A DNA stretch of 64,000 nucleotides from Echiichthys vipera. Lineage: Eukaryota; Chordata; Actinopteri; Perciformes; Trachinidae. Numbering within the stretch: position 1 is the first letter of the stretch; the number at the start of each line of letters is the position of its first letter. Below the pieces are notes generated by a model. The model was not told the DNA's origin and ran no database searches. It saw only the letters and a program-made list of their open reading frames with translations. Location of the stretch: assembly GCA_963691815.1 (NCBI GenBank), contig OY829660.1:3212966-3276965 (forward strand), given 5' to 3'. The translations under genes were made by a program, and so were the position numbers. Of the stretch, positions 24,011-36,299 are shown one piece after another.

Positions 24011-24616
24011 GGCCGCACTCACACTGTCCTTCCGCACCGCGCCCCAGGCTTTAGGGTACTTGTCCCCCCCCCCAGGCCCGTTTGTACTCACACTGCCTGG
24101 GCCTTGACAATGCCTCTTGCCTGTCCATACGTCATCACGCCGTAACACGTCACACGCATTGATGACGTCATCGCAATGCGTGGCTTTGTTTACAAATCTT
24201 TCCAGAGACCTCAGAGTTTTTGTGCGTCTTGTCGACTGTTTTTGAATCTTTTCATCGACCAAATCTGAAGTAAACACTCCACCTCCGCATCACACCAACG
24301 TGAACCTTTCACCGCCATTGTTGTTGTTGTTGTTAATTGTCCGCTCATGGTCCGTCCTTCTATTTTCTATGTCCCAACAGGCGCACATAAATGACGTCAG
24401 AACCGCCGTAGGCATCGTGCTCGTACACGTGCGCGCGCTCATGCTCGTACATGTGCAAACGCGCTCTACAAAAGCCCACCTCTCTCAAACGGGCTGTGGA
24501 CGGCCAGCTGGCCGCAGTTATGCGCGGAGCGGTTGCACTCACACTGGTCAAACGCACTAGGCTTTAGCCGAAAAATCTGTATTGGCCCGGTGCAGAAGGA
24601 CAGTTTGAGTGCGCCC
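24011..24616 (-). mobile_element. Harbinger-like element, full length
   Basis: 606 bp. The left flank is TAA and the right flank TAT (diverged). It holds two intact TGACGTCA palindromes, near 24165 and 24392. Confidence 0.87.
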
Positions 24617-25529
24617 TATGTTGACATTATACGGTTTGATTCTGCAGTATGAAATATAATATTGTTCTAAATGTCTGTGTTCCTGTTGCCTAACAATATC
24701 ATCATCTTTCGTAATTGGCTCAATCAATGCTGCTGTATAAAACGACAATATCAATTTGAACGTCTCAAACTGCAAAACGGCCTATAATATTTGACCCCCC
24801 ATTGCAGTCATCGATTGCCTTGCTTCGCAAAAGTTTATATCATATCGAACCACTTCTTATTTATTTCACTGACAGTATGGCCCTCCGGTGACACGGCATA
24901 ACTTCAGCAGGTCGCTTAGCTCTGCTGCTGATGCTGTTAAAAGGGTGACGACGACTTCCCTTCAGGGATCTCCAAAAAGACTTCAATAGGACATATGAGT
25001 CAGGACACTGAGCCTTATTTGGTATTATTGGGGCGTTAATGGTATTTATTATGTTTAGCGGGTTATTTTCACAGTTATTTTATAGTTAAGAGTATTTTCT
25101 GCATCTGACATGGCACACTCTCACCCACCGTACGAAACAAAATGAAGAGTAAAGAATACAAAAATGTCTTTGCCAATATTTAGGACACAACTGAAAGTGA
25201 ACCTCCACTTTTCTTCCCTTCTTTAGAGACACAGAGAAACGTCAAACATAGTAATCAGGAGTTCCTTATCATGATGACTCACTGGATGTACACTGCTGTA
25301 ATAAGCCACCCACTGGCCAATTGCTGCGTTCCCTTTCCATCCACTCTAATTTCTGCCACTGAGTGCTCATACTGATGTTACTAACTATAAAAGAGAGAGA
25401 ATAGCAGCAGGGGTATCCAGACCTAGTCCCACTGCAGTGATATTTAAAGACCCAGACAGCGTCACAGTGATTCAGGCTCAGCAGCCACCTACCAGGCCCC
25501 AGCAGCGATTCAGAACTTTTTTTAATAAG

Positions 25530-25591
<62 letters not shown>

Positions 25592-25948
25592 ATGCAGATG
25601 ATTATGTTGTATTTTTAGGGCTTCAGCACACCATCACGTACTGTACGTTAAGAGTTTTCCAGTTAATATAAATTTAATCACATGTAGATTATATCTCTGT
25701 AACTATAGATGTACTCATCTATAGCAAAACACGGAGCGGACTGTACCCGCAGTTTGTGTCCCGTCCCAAGTGAAAATGAAACTTAATGACATCACAAACG
25801 TACTTATTTTAAGGCAAAAACCGTGATCTTTTCCAAAACCTAACCATGTAGTTTTCTCATTTAAACCTAAGCAACATTATTATTTTTTGTTTTAATTCGT
25901 TACATAAATCACGTGTTTAAAATGACAGTGGACCATCAAAAATTGTAA
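24617..25948. other. Gene-free interval
   Basis: Unique sequence plus the (GT)n at 25535. No coding signal. Confidence 0.65.
25535..25588 (+). repeat. (GT)n microsatellite
   Basis: About 27 uninterrupted GT units. Confidence 0.97.
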
Positions 25949-26470
25949 GGGCGCACTCACACTGTCCTTCCGCACCGCGCCCCGGGCTTTAGGGTACTTG
26001 TCCCCCCTCCCTCTCCCCCCGCGCCCCAGCCCCGTTTGTACTCACACTACCTGGGCCTCGGCAAATGCTTCTTGCTGCCTATACGTCATCACGCCGTAAC
26101 ACGTCACACGCATTGATGACGTCATGGCGATGCGTGGCTTCGTTTCCAAATCTTTCCATAGACCTCGGAGTTTTTGTGCGTCTTGTCGACTGTTTTTGAA
26201 TATTTTCATCGACCAAATCTGCAGTAAACACTCCACCTCCGCATCACACCAACGTGAACCTTTCACCGCCATTGTTGTTGTTGTTAAATGTCCGCGCAAT
26301 GTCCCTCCTTCTTTTTTCTATGTCCGAATCCACCTCTCTCAGGCGGGCCGTGGACGGCCAGCTGGCCGCAGTTATGCACGGAGCAGTTGCACTCACACTG
26401 GTCAAACACACTAGACTCTACCCGAAAAACTTGTATTGGCCCGGTGCGGAAGGACAGTGTGAGTGCGCCC
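25949..26470 (-). mobile_element. Harbinger-like element, internally deleted
   Basis: 522 bp, TAA on both sides. The GTGCGCACG/CTCGTAC-rich segment is deleted (junction near 26327), while the Myb/SANT relic and both ends remain. Confidence 0.9.
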
Positions 26471-27142
26471 TAAGTATGTATTGAACAAATAGGAAAGGAG
26501 AGAGGGTGGTAATGGTTCATAAATGTACAATGCCAAAATATTATTCTTGTGACTGGGTTGTAAAAGAAGACTGACTGTGTCCAAGGACAGGTTCATTTTT
26601 TATAAAGCCTAATATGAAGCAGTACATTTCACATCATTGTGATTTCACTGCCATCGCATTAAACCCAAGTACACAGATCTGCATATTAGGTCAAGCCACA
26701 AGGGGATGAAAGTTAATCAGTCAAGTGTTCCAAAAAAACAGCATTTTCATATTCACTACTTTCTATCAGTGACTGATGAAACCTCTCCACAGCAAGTGCC
26801 AGTTTCTGTTTCGCTTGTTTTTATACAGTTTGTGACATCTTCAGCTCCTCTACATACATAAATGAATCCTCACGATACCTCTGGTGTTGTGACTGACTTT
26901 ATCTGTGAAAGCTCAGGGATGCTGATGCTCTCAACCATTTAAAGGGGGTTCTGACACTGAACAACTACAAGATATTCATCTAAAATATTAGGATAGATAG
27001 TTAAAGGTGCACACCATCAACATATCTGAATAAACAAGTCAACATGGTAAAATGGCAGAAAACTATCTTGCATAACAGCAATCCAGGTACTATGTATGGC
27101 CGACACGTGCTGGTCTCCGCACATGCAAGCACAGACACATAG

Positions 27143-27209
<67 letters not shown>

Positions 27210-27373
27210 CACACCAAACAGTAAGAGGATGATGTACAATATAGTAGCAGCATGGGAGAAAAACTAATACTGATCAGATTATATAAATGCTTACAGTCAT
27301 GTCATAGCGTGTTATAAAACATGTATTGAGTGATAACACTATAGTGTTTCACCAACAAGTAGTCAACTACTGA
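26471..27373. other. Gene-free interval
   Basis: Unique sequence plus the (CA)n at 27145. Confidence 0.65.
27145..27208 (+). repeat. (CA)n microsatellite
   Basis: About 32 CA units. The Cys/Val open frame on the minus strand is an artefact of this run. Confidence 0.97.
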
Positions 27374-27979
27374 GGGCGCACTCACACTGTCCTTCCGCAC
27401 CGGGCCAAAACAGGTTTTTCAGCTAAAGCCTAGCTCGAGTGCAACTGCTCTGCGCATAACTGCGGCCAGCTGGCCGTCCACGGCCCGTCTGAGAGAGGTG
27501 GGCTTTTGTAGAGCGTGTTTGCACATGTACGAGCACGAGCGTGTGCACGTGTACGAGCACGAGGCCTACGGCGGTTCTGATGTAATTTATGTGCGCCGGT
27601 TCGGACATAGAAAATAGAAGGAGGGACCATGCGCGGACATTTAACAACAACAACAACAATGGCGGTGAAAGGTTCACGTTGGTGTGATGCGGAGGTGGAG
27701 TGTTTACTGCAGATTTGGTCGATGAAAAGATTCAAAAACAGTCGACAAGACGCACAAAAACTCCGAGGTCTACGGAAAGATTTGGAAACAAAGCCACGCA
27801 TCGCCATGACGTCATCAATGAGCGTGACGTGTTACGGCGTGATGGAGTATAGGCAGCAAGAAGCATTGGCCGAGGCCCAGGTAGTGTGAGTACAAACGGG
27901 CCTGGGGCGCGGGGGGGGGGGGGGGGGCAAGTACCCTAAAGCCCGGGGCGCGGTGCGGAAGGACAGTGTGATTGCGCCC
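27374..27979 (+). mobile_element. Harbinger-like element, full length
   Basis: 606 bp, TGA target duplications on both sides. The relic from 27629 reads MRGHLTTTTTMAVKGSRWCD, then AEVECLLQIWS. A G18-class homopolymer lies near 27911-27928. Confidence 0.9.
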
Positions 27980-28383
27980 TGAAATTCTTTTAAACCACAT
28001 CACATAATGAATAGTCTGGGGTACTGGATGTATAGTGCCGGGATAAAGCCTGAGGGACATGCACGATGTCAGGCCCCTCCTGCTTTCTCCACTATCTATT
28101 CTGCAAAGGTATTGTCGCTGTATTCGGAGCTCAGCGCAAGGCAAAACAACCGTGATGGGATTAAGGAATACAGACAAACCAGAGCGTTTCTTCCCTATCT
28201 CACAGTGATAAGCATTATTAGACTACATAATTGACTTGTTTTTGTTTGGCATTGTAAACAAACACTGGGCTGAAGAAGAAACACATCCCCCCTCAATATT
28301 CAGAAATGCTCTAAACGTCAGATGTTAATGCGAGTTCTAAATGTCGTTTTGAACACATGAATTATGAATATTGGGATGTTCTT

Positions 28384-28905
28384 TCATTAAAGGGACACTG
28401 TGTAGCATTTTAAGTAATCTATTACCTCAAATCAACATCTTCATTCATAAATAAGTCCTCACTGATATACAACAATCTGATTTATCCCCCTGAGCGAATC
28501 ATTTCTAATCTTACCAAGGCACCACCACAGAGACTTCCTGGTTGATCCAAACAGGAAGTGCCAAGAACTGCAGTTCTCAAAGTGTCCACTAGGAGTAGTT
28601 TGCACAATAGAGCAGTTTCTCATTGACCCCCATGTTAAACAGGTAGTTTTCACAGCATAATTAAACCTGTTTAAGACCTTGTACCTAGTCTGTATGTTTA
28701 GGTCATATCTCCATGACAACACTGAGGGGGTGAATTTTTTTTGTACTAGGCTACCGGCCTCTTGAGTGACAGCTAGCCTCTTGCCCTCACTTCTCCTCGG
28801 AGGTAGTAAACATTTTTTTAAAAAGCGAGGCGCTAGAGAGCACTGTTTGTTTGAATGCACTATACAATTAGGAGATAGGAAAATACACAGTGCTTTGAGA
28901 TATTT
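28384..28905 (+). mobile_element. Possible TTAA-type MITE remnant
   Basis: It starts ATTAAAGGGACACTGTGTAG, similar to the left end of the TTAA MITE at 50690. No matching right end was found, so the extent is approximate and the call weak. The sequence has AACAGGAAGTG and moderate coding-like openness but no recognised protein. Confidence 0.35.
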
Positions 28906-29075
28906 CAAGTAATACTGGACTGGACTATATTACTCATTGGAGAATGGTATGTTTACATCAAAAGAATTTTAAAAATAAATGTTAAAACACATGCAGATCT
29001 AAATTGTTAATTGTTTTACTCTGATCAAGAAGCATGTGAGTTGGTCTGGTAATAATAAACATAACAGCAACACGC

Positions 29076-29650
29076 TTAACCCTCCTGTTATCCTAATGGT
29101 CAATTTGACCCCATTTAATGTTTAACTTCTCTAAATAATGTCATTTTTTTGTTTTTTTGCTTTATATTTATGACTTTTCCTCATTTTATGGGGACGACTC
29201 ATGAAAAACCTAAAATTGTCATGATTATATATATTTTTTATTGTTGTTATCGTACATGTACTTGTGGCATCGGTGTTCCTTTGGGTCAGTTTGATCATCT
29301 GGATGATTTAATCATTATTATTATTGTTTATTTTACAATTCAAATATTATATGAGGTCAAATTCATGCTGCTGTCCTTGATAACGGACGTTACTTTCATT
29401 CCAGATGTTACAAACAACACAAAATAGCACTTAAAATAACAGACTTACTTTAAAACACACACACAGAAATCCCTCCATGCAGTTTAACATCAGTGATATT
29501 TTTCATTCTGTTAAATAAATACATAAAGTACCCGACTTAACTGGAGTAACAAATTGATTATGATCATTTTCCAGATGTTTAAACTGCTACGGTCAAATTG
29601 ACCCCTAGAATAAATGGTGTTAGTAAAATTTGAGGGCAACAGGAGGGTAA
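29076..29650 (+). mobile_element. piggyBac-like MITE (TTAACCCTCCTG ends)
   Basis: The left end reads TTAACCCTCCTGTTATCC with GGTCAATTTGACCCC just inside. The right end has GGTCAAATTGACCCC and then GGCAACAGGAGGGTAA. Inverted ends and a TTAA-like target fit a non-autonomous piggyBac-type element. The right TTAA has lost one T. Confidence 0.7.
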
Positions 29651-29711
29651 GGAGAGACGTTAGAGCGAGGGAGCTGCCAGTGACCAGCGCCCTGAGCAGT
29701 TTGGGTTTCGG
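29651..29711 (-). mobile_element. Fragment of the GT-tailed SINE
   Basis: GTTAGAGCGAGGGAGCTGCC matches the reversed body of the SINE at 10772. It abuts the piggyBac-like MITE. Confidence 0.7.
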
Positions 29712-30587
29712 TGCCTTCGAAAACTCATATCGCAGATTAGTTTCAGAGGGGATCTTGTAATGGCAAGTATGAATAGGTGGAGTAATCCCAGTCTTCAGTT
29801 ACCATGAACCTATCCTTTAACATAGGATGCATTACACTGCCATGCTGTTAAGTCCATGTGCAATAAACCTGCTGCTGAAGCTTTTCCTCGTTCTATGTTC
29901 AAACTTATAATATATATAATTCTGATACACTACACTGATGATATAATTCCACCGATAGTCAATCATGACAGAAAAGCAAGCGGACATAAGGAGAGAGAGC
30001 AGAGCATGCAGAGGGACGGACAGGAGGGGAGAGAGGGAGACAGCGGGGGTGGGGGCAGGTGCAAATCCCAGAACCCAGAAGTCATCAATCTTCCACTGAG
30101 GTGGAACAAGGCGAGCTGCCCCAGTTGGAGCCGCACAGACACTCTCACTCTCATTCATTTCCATGTATCACCATCATTTCCTGCAGGATGGCAAGAGCAA
30201 TTTGACAGCAAATTTAGATTTATTTATTTATTTATTTACGTATTTGTCGTCTGCTTTTTCGACATTCATGTGTTGCAGTCTTGATTTAACATCAGCACTG
30301 TAGCCTTGAAAGGTCGTCACATGTAAAGGACAAAAGCACAGCCTTTGGCAGACCCTTCAGTAGGACCCTCAGTTTGGATGTAATGCATCCAGCTTTCTTT
30401 AATTTAATAAAGATAAAATATACCAATTGAACTTCACAGCACATAACACCAACACTCCAGCTATAAAGTCCAGGAACCTCTCTGTAAACCTTCAGGATCA
30501 AATTAAGTTGCCAAATCAACTTAATGAAGAAATCAGCAGAAATCAGGAACAACACATAGTTGGCCCAGGCCCACCTATGTGGTAAGC

Positions 30588-30660
30588 AGTGACGTGCAGT
30601 CAGGGGAGGCAGGTGAGGCTGTGCCTCCGCTGTCATCATGAGAGGAAAAAGAAACGAAAT
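30588..30660 (+). mobile_element. Possible hAT-like element left end
   Basis: AGTGACGTGCAGTCAGGGGAGGCAGGTGAGGC resembles the start of fish hAT-like elements, recalled from memory. A short frame at 31541 (MEDLIPKLRHFSKLDFQSKQ) might be a related N-terminal exon. The right end was not found. Confidence 0.3.
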
Positions 30661-30812
30661 AATAAAATAACACAGGTATTAATATTTGTCCTCTGAACTA
30701 TGATTTTGGTGTGGTTCTTAATGTATTTGGACCATTTTTATGGTAAAAATGGCAGAAAATTCTGTGTTTCTGTCACAGTTTCCTGCTTAAATAAACGGAG
30801 TCTCTACGGAAA

Positions 30813-31144
30813 CGAGAGGTGAGGCACGGACAGACGAGAGGTGAGGCACGGACAGACGAGAGGTGAGGCACGGACAGATGAGAGGTGAGGCACGGACAGA
30901 CGAGAGGTGAGGCACGGACAGACGAGAGGTGAGGCACGGACAGACGAGAGTAGAGGCACGGACAGACGAGAGGTGAGGCACGGACAGACGAGAGGTGAGG
31001 CACAGACGGACGAGAGGTGAGGCACAGACGGACGAGAGATGAGGCACGGACAGATGAGAGGTGAGGCGCGGACAGACGAGAGGTGAGGCACGGACAGACG
31101 AGAGGTGAGGCACGGACAGACGAGAGGTGAGACACGGACAGCCG
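30813..31144 (+). repeat. 22-bp minisatellite, ~15 copies
   Basis: The unit CGGACAGACGAGAGGTGAGG plus CA repeats about 15 times with few substitutions. All three minus-strand frames stay open and give PHLSSVRASPLVCPCLTSRL-type repeats, because 22 is not a multiple of three. It is not a gene. Confidence 0.95.
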
Positions 31145-33401
31145 AGCCTCCCTCCAGATTGCGCAATCACTCACAAACTGGATTGAGCGCGTGCAAACGG
31201 CGCGTGCTTGTTCCCATTTCTGTGTATGTTTCCAATATGATGGTTGAGACACTTATGTAATAAAAGCATACGTCTTCTTTTCCATGGTGGTCAGTAATGT
31301 ATTTTACGTATGTGTGTAATATTTACATCTTATTGATGTGACATAAATCCACAGGGGAAGTGTTGCCTTGAGACAGGAAGTACCTCTGCCTCAAGGAAGG
31401 CGGCGATAGTGAGCAGCCTGATAGCCTGCATCCAGCCAGGTCACGGTGAACTCTGACCTGTGTGCAAACAGTAAACACAGAAGTGTGCTGTGCGACGCTG
31501 TAGAGCTTAGCAACGAGCCGTCATTTCTCCCCCTGAAAATGGAGGATTTGATTCCTAAACTAAGACATTTTTCAAAGCTGGACTTTCAGTCAAAGCAAGA
31601 AGTCATTTACAAGTAAAGGTGAGATACACTGCAATATACAGTGGCACTGGTGTTTTAAATGGTTCTCAGCATCCTGTTCGCTCCCATCCTCTCATCCTAT
31701 CCTATTGGCATCCTACTGTATGTACTGTTTTACATTGTTGAATCGATAACTTTTACTATAATCCAGAGACCACCTTGAACCACCACCATCCCAGACCCTA
31801 AAAACACCTTTTCTTAATCACTTCTTATGATTTACTATGATCCAACATGAACACACTTAACCCGACTCCTCCAGATGGATCGATTCTCATTGTCTCAGCA
31901 TTTAATCTGTGAACTCTCGTTTGGAGATCTTTTGGGAAGGGGCGAAAATACTTGTCGCTGATTGGATAAACCACCTGTCAATCATCAACATACGGGCCAA
32001 ATCAACCAATCAGATCGACGAAGCGTATCACGTACTAACAGCGTCGAGGCAAAAGGTCAGAAAGTACACAACATGCCGGTAAAGCTGTTTGTGTAACGTG
32101 ATTTTACGGATCAAAGGCACAATTTCAGGAGCATATTCCAACAGAGGAGGGATTCAAGAGAAAAAAGAGTTAGTGAGCAGCTTGCCCCATAGCTGCGCTA
32201 ATCTCATCCGCAACAGTCGCTTCTTGTTTCGTCACACTTAAATCTGCCTCAAAACCAACTGCTCCAAATTTTCCCCGTTGCACGTTACCAGACTGATCTG
32301 AGAGTAAAGTACGATGGAGCTCAGAGGTCCGGACGCTCTCACAAGGCTAGAACGTACTGCCACTGTCAAGAACGCTTCTGGTTATGTCACAGGAAAGATT
32401 TGTGTATTTAGTGCTCGTTTGTGTTTGTTTGTGATTCATTGATTAGTATTAAAAGCCCCTTTCAACCAGAAGAGCTTAAACACATAACTCATAAAGACGC
32501 GAGGGGGTAAAAATGAATTTCCATTATGAATGACCACATCTGTGTTCCCCTGTTGCTGAGGGCCAACACTGATCAATTAGCAGCAACATCACAGCTGCTC
32601 ACGTCTGGCTGCTCCACTGAGGCATGAAGGATTCAAAGTGTGTAATGTAGATGCTAAATAAACAGTGTTTTACATTTTACAACCATGTAGGTTTTTCTCA
32701 CACTGTTTATTACTGTGTCTCAGCTCCCGCGAGGGGAAAGGGCATTAGCATCATTCCAGTTATGTTAACAGCTCGTTCTATACATTCGTCATATTTATAC
32801 CGTATGTTTATGATGACAGGGGAAGAAGGGGGGGCGTTCAGAGCAGTTTTGAGCCAAAGATTAGATGTTTGTGGTCATTACACCGTGAAGTCCTCACCAG
32901 GATCCACACAACCCTGAGGCTGCAGCACCAGGGCTCCTCCTTTTTCATCTACACCATTAAATGTGATTTATCTATTACAGGCTTTTTAATATGTTGCAGA
33001 AAGCAATAGCTGAAATGATTATTACTGTCCATTGCAGATGGGGATTTGCCTCACAATGTATTCTTTATGGGATGTCTGGGCTTTGGTTGTTGCTATCTTA
33101 TGTGGTTGTGCTTTACTGTTGAGTTGCTGACTGTATGTAAACTCTTTCCAGTGTAAAACTAAATGTTTTTGAACAAAACAATGCACAATTTTAGTGCGGA
33201 TACTTTAGTGCACTGGTTCTTCATCATGTTTTCATGACCTAGGTCCCTAAGGTGCCGAGTTCATGCCTCCTTTGCTCTGGCAGATACGTCTGGCCACCCT
33301 CCAGTTCAGACAGATTTCTGGCAGCTTGAGGTCAAACCCAATTACAGCCGTTTATGCCATGTAGAGTGGATTTAAAGTGAAGGTTTTTGTCACTAAATAC
33401 A
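31145..33401. other. Gene-free interval
   Basis: Mostly unique. Contains a short frame MEDLIPKLRHFSKLDFQSKQ at 31541 and a GCTGATTGGATAAACCACC block near 31957 that may belong to an old hAT-like element. No gene recognised. Confidence 0.5.
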
Positions 33402-33548
33402 CTCATCAAATAAGCCATCGACTATTTTTTTCTATGTAACAACTAATAAAAGCCGAATGCGGCTAACACTGATTAGTTCGGTGCAGTAAGGTGAAGGCAT
33501 TCAAACGTCTTTTTTAACCACTAATCCTGCTCAAAATAACAGCAAATA
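33402..33548 (+). mobile_element. Single arm of the foldback element
   Basis: ATCAAATAAGCCATCG, CTAACACTGATTAGTTCGG and GCTCAAAATAACAGCAAA match the arms of the element at 42109-42779. Only one arm is present. Confidence 0.7.
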
Positions 33549-33896
33549 AGCAGCTTTAGCAGGGGACCCCAAACTTCCCTTTCCCGGGCCACATTAACCA
33601 GCTCTAACTGGGGGATCCTGAGGCGTTCCCAGGCCAGTGTGGAGATATAATCTCTCCACCTGGTCCTGGGTCTTCCCCGAGGCCTCCTCCCAGCTGGACG
33701 TGCCTGGAACACCTCCCTAGGGAGGCGCCCAGGGTTCATCCTTACCAGATGATCCTGAACCACCTCAACTGGCTCCTTTCAACGCAAAGGAGCAGCGGCT
33801 CTACTCCGAGTTCCTCACGGATGCTGAACTTCTCCCCCTCTCTCTAAGGGAGACTCCAGCCACCCTCCTGAGGAAACCCATTTTGGCCGCTTGTAA
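33549..33896 (-). mobile_element. Rex3/RTE-like LINE fragment
   Basis: Reversed piece encoding MNPGRLPREVFQARPAGRRP, then RGRPRTRWRDYISTLAWERL and VAREREVWGPLLKLL in one open frame. It lacks the ATGAG tail and abuts an arm copy of the foldback element at 33402-33548. Confidence 0.83.
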
Positions 33897-34123
33897 AATC
33901 TATTTCAGTTTAAGTATAAGATGTATTTAGTATTTGAAGCTGTGCTTAGGAATAGAAATACCTTTGGAAAAAGTAGTGCCAAGGGAAAAGGCTATCTGAT
34001 GGCGAGGTAAAGTGGTGAAAATATAGCTGCGTGCTAACTGTCATCTACTGTAGGTAATAAATTCCCTATGGATAAGTGCCTCATACAACCACACATCAAA
34101 AGGCCAAACTATCCCTTTAACAT

Positions 34124-34370
34124 CTAGTAAGGATGAACCCTGGGCGCCTCCCTAGGGAGGTGTTCCAGGCACGTCCAGCTGGGAGGAGGCCTCGGGGAAG
34201 ACCCAGGACCAGGTGGAGAGATTAGATCTCCACACTGGCCTGGGAACGCCTCAGGATCCCCCAGTTAGAGCTGGTTAATGTGACCCGGGAAAGGGAAGTT
34301 TGGGGTCCCCTGCTAAAGCTGCTGCCCCCGAGACCCGACCCCGGACAAGAGGCTGAAGATGAGATGAGAT
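34124..34370 (+). mobile_element. Rex3/RTE-like LINE, 3' end with (GATGA)n tail
   Basis: Sense copy from GATGAACCCTGGGCGCCTCC to GAAGATGAGATGAGAT. It lies 227 bp from the oppositely oriented fragment at 33549-33896. Confidence 0.83.
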
Positions 34371-34696
34371 CTAAAACAGAGCGCAGGGATACGCCTCTCT
34401 CCTCAGAAACAATGTGAATGTTACAATGACTCTAACAATCACGTGTATGCGAGGAGAATAATATTCCTCATCTAGCACGTGAGTCATTATAACAGTGTGT
34501 TGCAACCGTCAGTGTAACATAATGCACACGCATAATTATTGATGCCCGCTGTGATGATACAACAATGTAAATGACTGTGGAATTAAAAAGGGTTATCACA
34601 TTAGGAATCTGCATTACATCGCTGGGAAATGTGAATGATTCATTATTTATCTTTTCCTTAAAGTTCAAATGTTAAAGACCTTCTGTAGAAGCTTTC

Positions 34697-34985
34697 TAGG
34701 GCGACTGTGGCTCAGAGGCAGAGTGGGTTGTCCTCCGTTTGAGAGATTGGCTGTTCGATCCCCACCTCCCCCGATCCACATATCGAAATGTCCTTGGGCA
34801 AGACACTGAACCCCGAATTGCTCCCCGTGCTGCGCATGGGTGTGTAAATGTGGTGTGAATGGTCAGATTAGATGGTCTGTAGATGTCCACTGCCGTGAAT
34901 GTCTGTGTGAATGTGACAAACACTCTGAAAGCGCCTTGAGTAGTCAGAAGACTAGAAAGGCGCTATAGAAGTCCATTTTACCATT
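34697..34985 (+). mobile_element. tRNA-derived SINE (second family)
   Basis: The head GACTGTGGCTCAGAGGCAG holds an A box (TGGCTCAGAGG) and GCTGTTCGATCCCC a B box. The body has CCTTGGGCAAGACACTGAAC, and the 3' end is AAAGGCGCTATAGAAGTCC followed by TTTTACC. The structure is tRNA-like at the 5' end only, so this is not a functional tRNA gene. Confidence 0.85.
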
Positions 34986-35282
34986 TTTTTTCCTGCAATA
35001 TCATGAGCGGCACATTTTCCCGCAACTCAACAGCTCACAGTCGAGTTGCACAAGAACAACAGTCAACTCGGACACTTTGAGAGAATTTTTGTTTTAAGGG
35101 GCCGATGTAATAAAAGATGGCAAGTGTCTTTTTTGCTTCACCGTCAACATCACAGTAAATTCTCCACTGCCTCAGGAAGCCCCACCGTCAGCCACATGAA
35201 TGTTAAACTCTCTGATCAAGTTTTTACATCACACAATCAGTGATCAAAGGACTTGTTCCACACAGTGAACTGGCTTCCCTGC

Positions 35283-35543
35283 TTAGGAATGCACAACATG
35301 TCCCGAATGCAGCTCCTCTTCTTGAGCTGTCACTTCTTTAATTGATTTAAGAAGAGCCTCGAGGCTCCCCACCCCAACCCCCCTACGGCTTATTGTCCCA
35401 CCTCTCACGTTAAATACTTGAGGAATAGCCTCGATACCTGGCGACACATGACAATAAACCCTTGTTAAGATATGGTACAAGTACCCGGAGACTTCACTGG
35501 ACAACTCCGGCGTAGAGTCAGTGCTCTTCGTTCTCGTCGACAA
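35283..35543 (-). other. Unrecognised 86-codon open frame
   Basis: A minus-strand frame (PELSSEVSGYLYHILTRVYC, then VTAQEEELHSGHVVHS) has balanced composition and no simple repeat. I do not recognise it. It lies upstream of the cadherin start on the same strand and could be chance, an unknown exon or an old element. No splice sites were confirmed. Confidence 0.2.
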
Positions 35544-35684
35544 GCAGTGTTAGGAGTGAAAAGCAGAGCAGTTACCTCACACAAGCCTCTCAATGTGCCT
35601 CCGAGCTGCTGCTGCTGCTGCTGAGGAGACTAAGTCCACATATTTCCTGTAACTCTCCGTGGTGATTTCTCTCTCTCTCTCCAT

Positions 35685-35965
35685 TAGTTCACCCTGTTGA
35701 TCTAAAGACACGCTCTATCTGCCCGTTTCCCTCTCTTCGATTCCCTTCTGTGTATCCTCTCAGCTCTCTTTATCTGTTTCCCCCTAAGTCCCTCCCTCTC
35801 TCAGCCTCTCTCTCTCTCTCTCATACATCCCTTGACCCCCTCCCTCTCTCTCTCTCTCTCCGTCTCTCTCTCTCTCTCTCTCTCTCTCTGTCCATCACAG
35901 TACTTTCATCCAATTCTCTCCCGCTTCTCTCTCCTGTCACTCACTCTCTCGGTTTTGTCTCTAAA
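35685..35965 (+). repeat. CT-rich low-complexity region
   Basis: Degenerate (CT)n blocks with short unique islands. The Ser/Leu-rich open frame across them is not evidence of a gene. Confidence 0.9.
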
Positions 35966-36299
35966 TTCAAATTTGCCTTACTGGTGTTAAGTATTGCGTT
36001 GCCAAATCAGGCTGTGTATCATGAGAAATACACATTTGTGCTTTTTTCCCAAGGATGAGATATAAAGATCAATATCAGTCTTATAGTTATTGCTTCATTC
36101 ACATCATACTGACAGTAGGAAATACTGAGTAACCTCCCATCAGTCCAACTTGGTCTGAGTTCTCATGTATTACTAGAAGATGCTGATGGTGATCCCTAGC
36201 ATGCTAGCATTGTAGCCACAGTATTTCGCATAAAATACCTACTTTTGCTGCATTGCATATTTAGTGTGGTTCTTTAACAAGGAAAACCAGATACAAACA

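Noticed and set aside
30813..31144. CRISPR-like array
   Set aside because: Units are head-to-tail with no unique spacers and the setting is a vertebrate genome. The other minisatellites were rejected for the same reason.
30773..31252. Repeat-rich open frames (PHLSSVRASPLV type)
   Set aside because: All three frames of a 22-bp tandem repeat are open, the mark of an array and not a gene.
35283..35543. 86-codon minus-strand frame as a gene
   Set aside because: Not recognised, no splice context was confirmed and the length is within chance. Kept only as a low-confidence entry.
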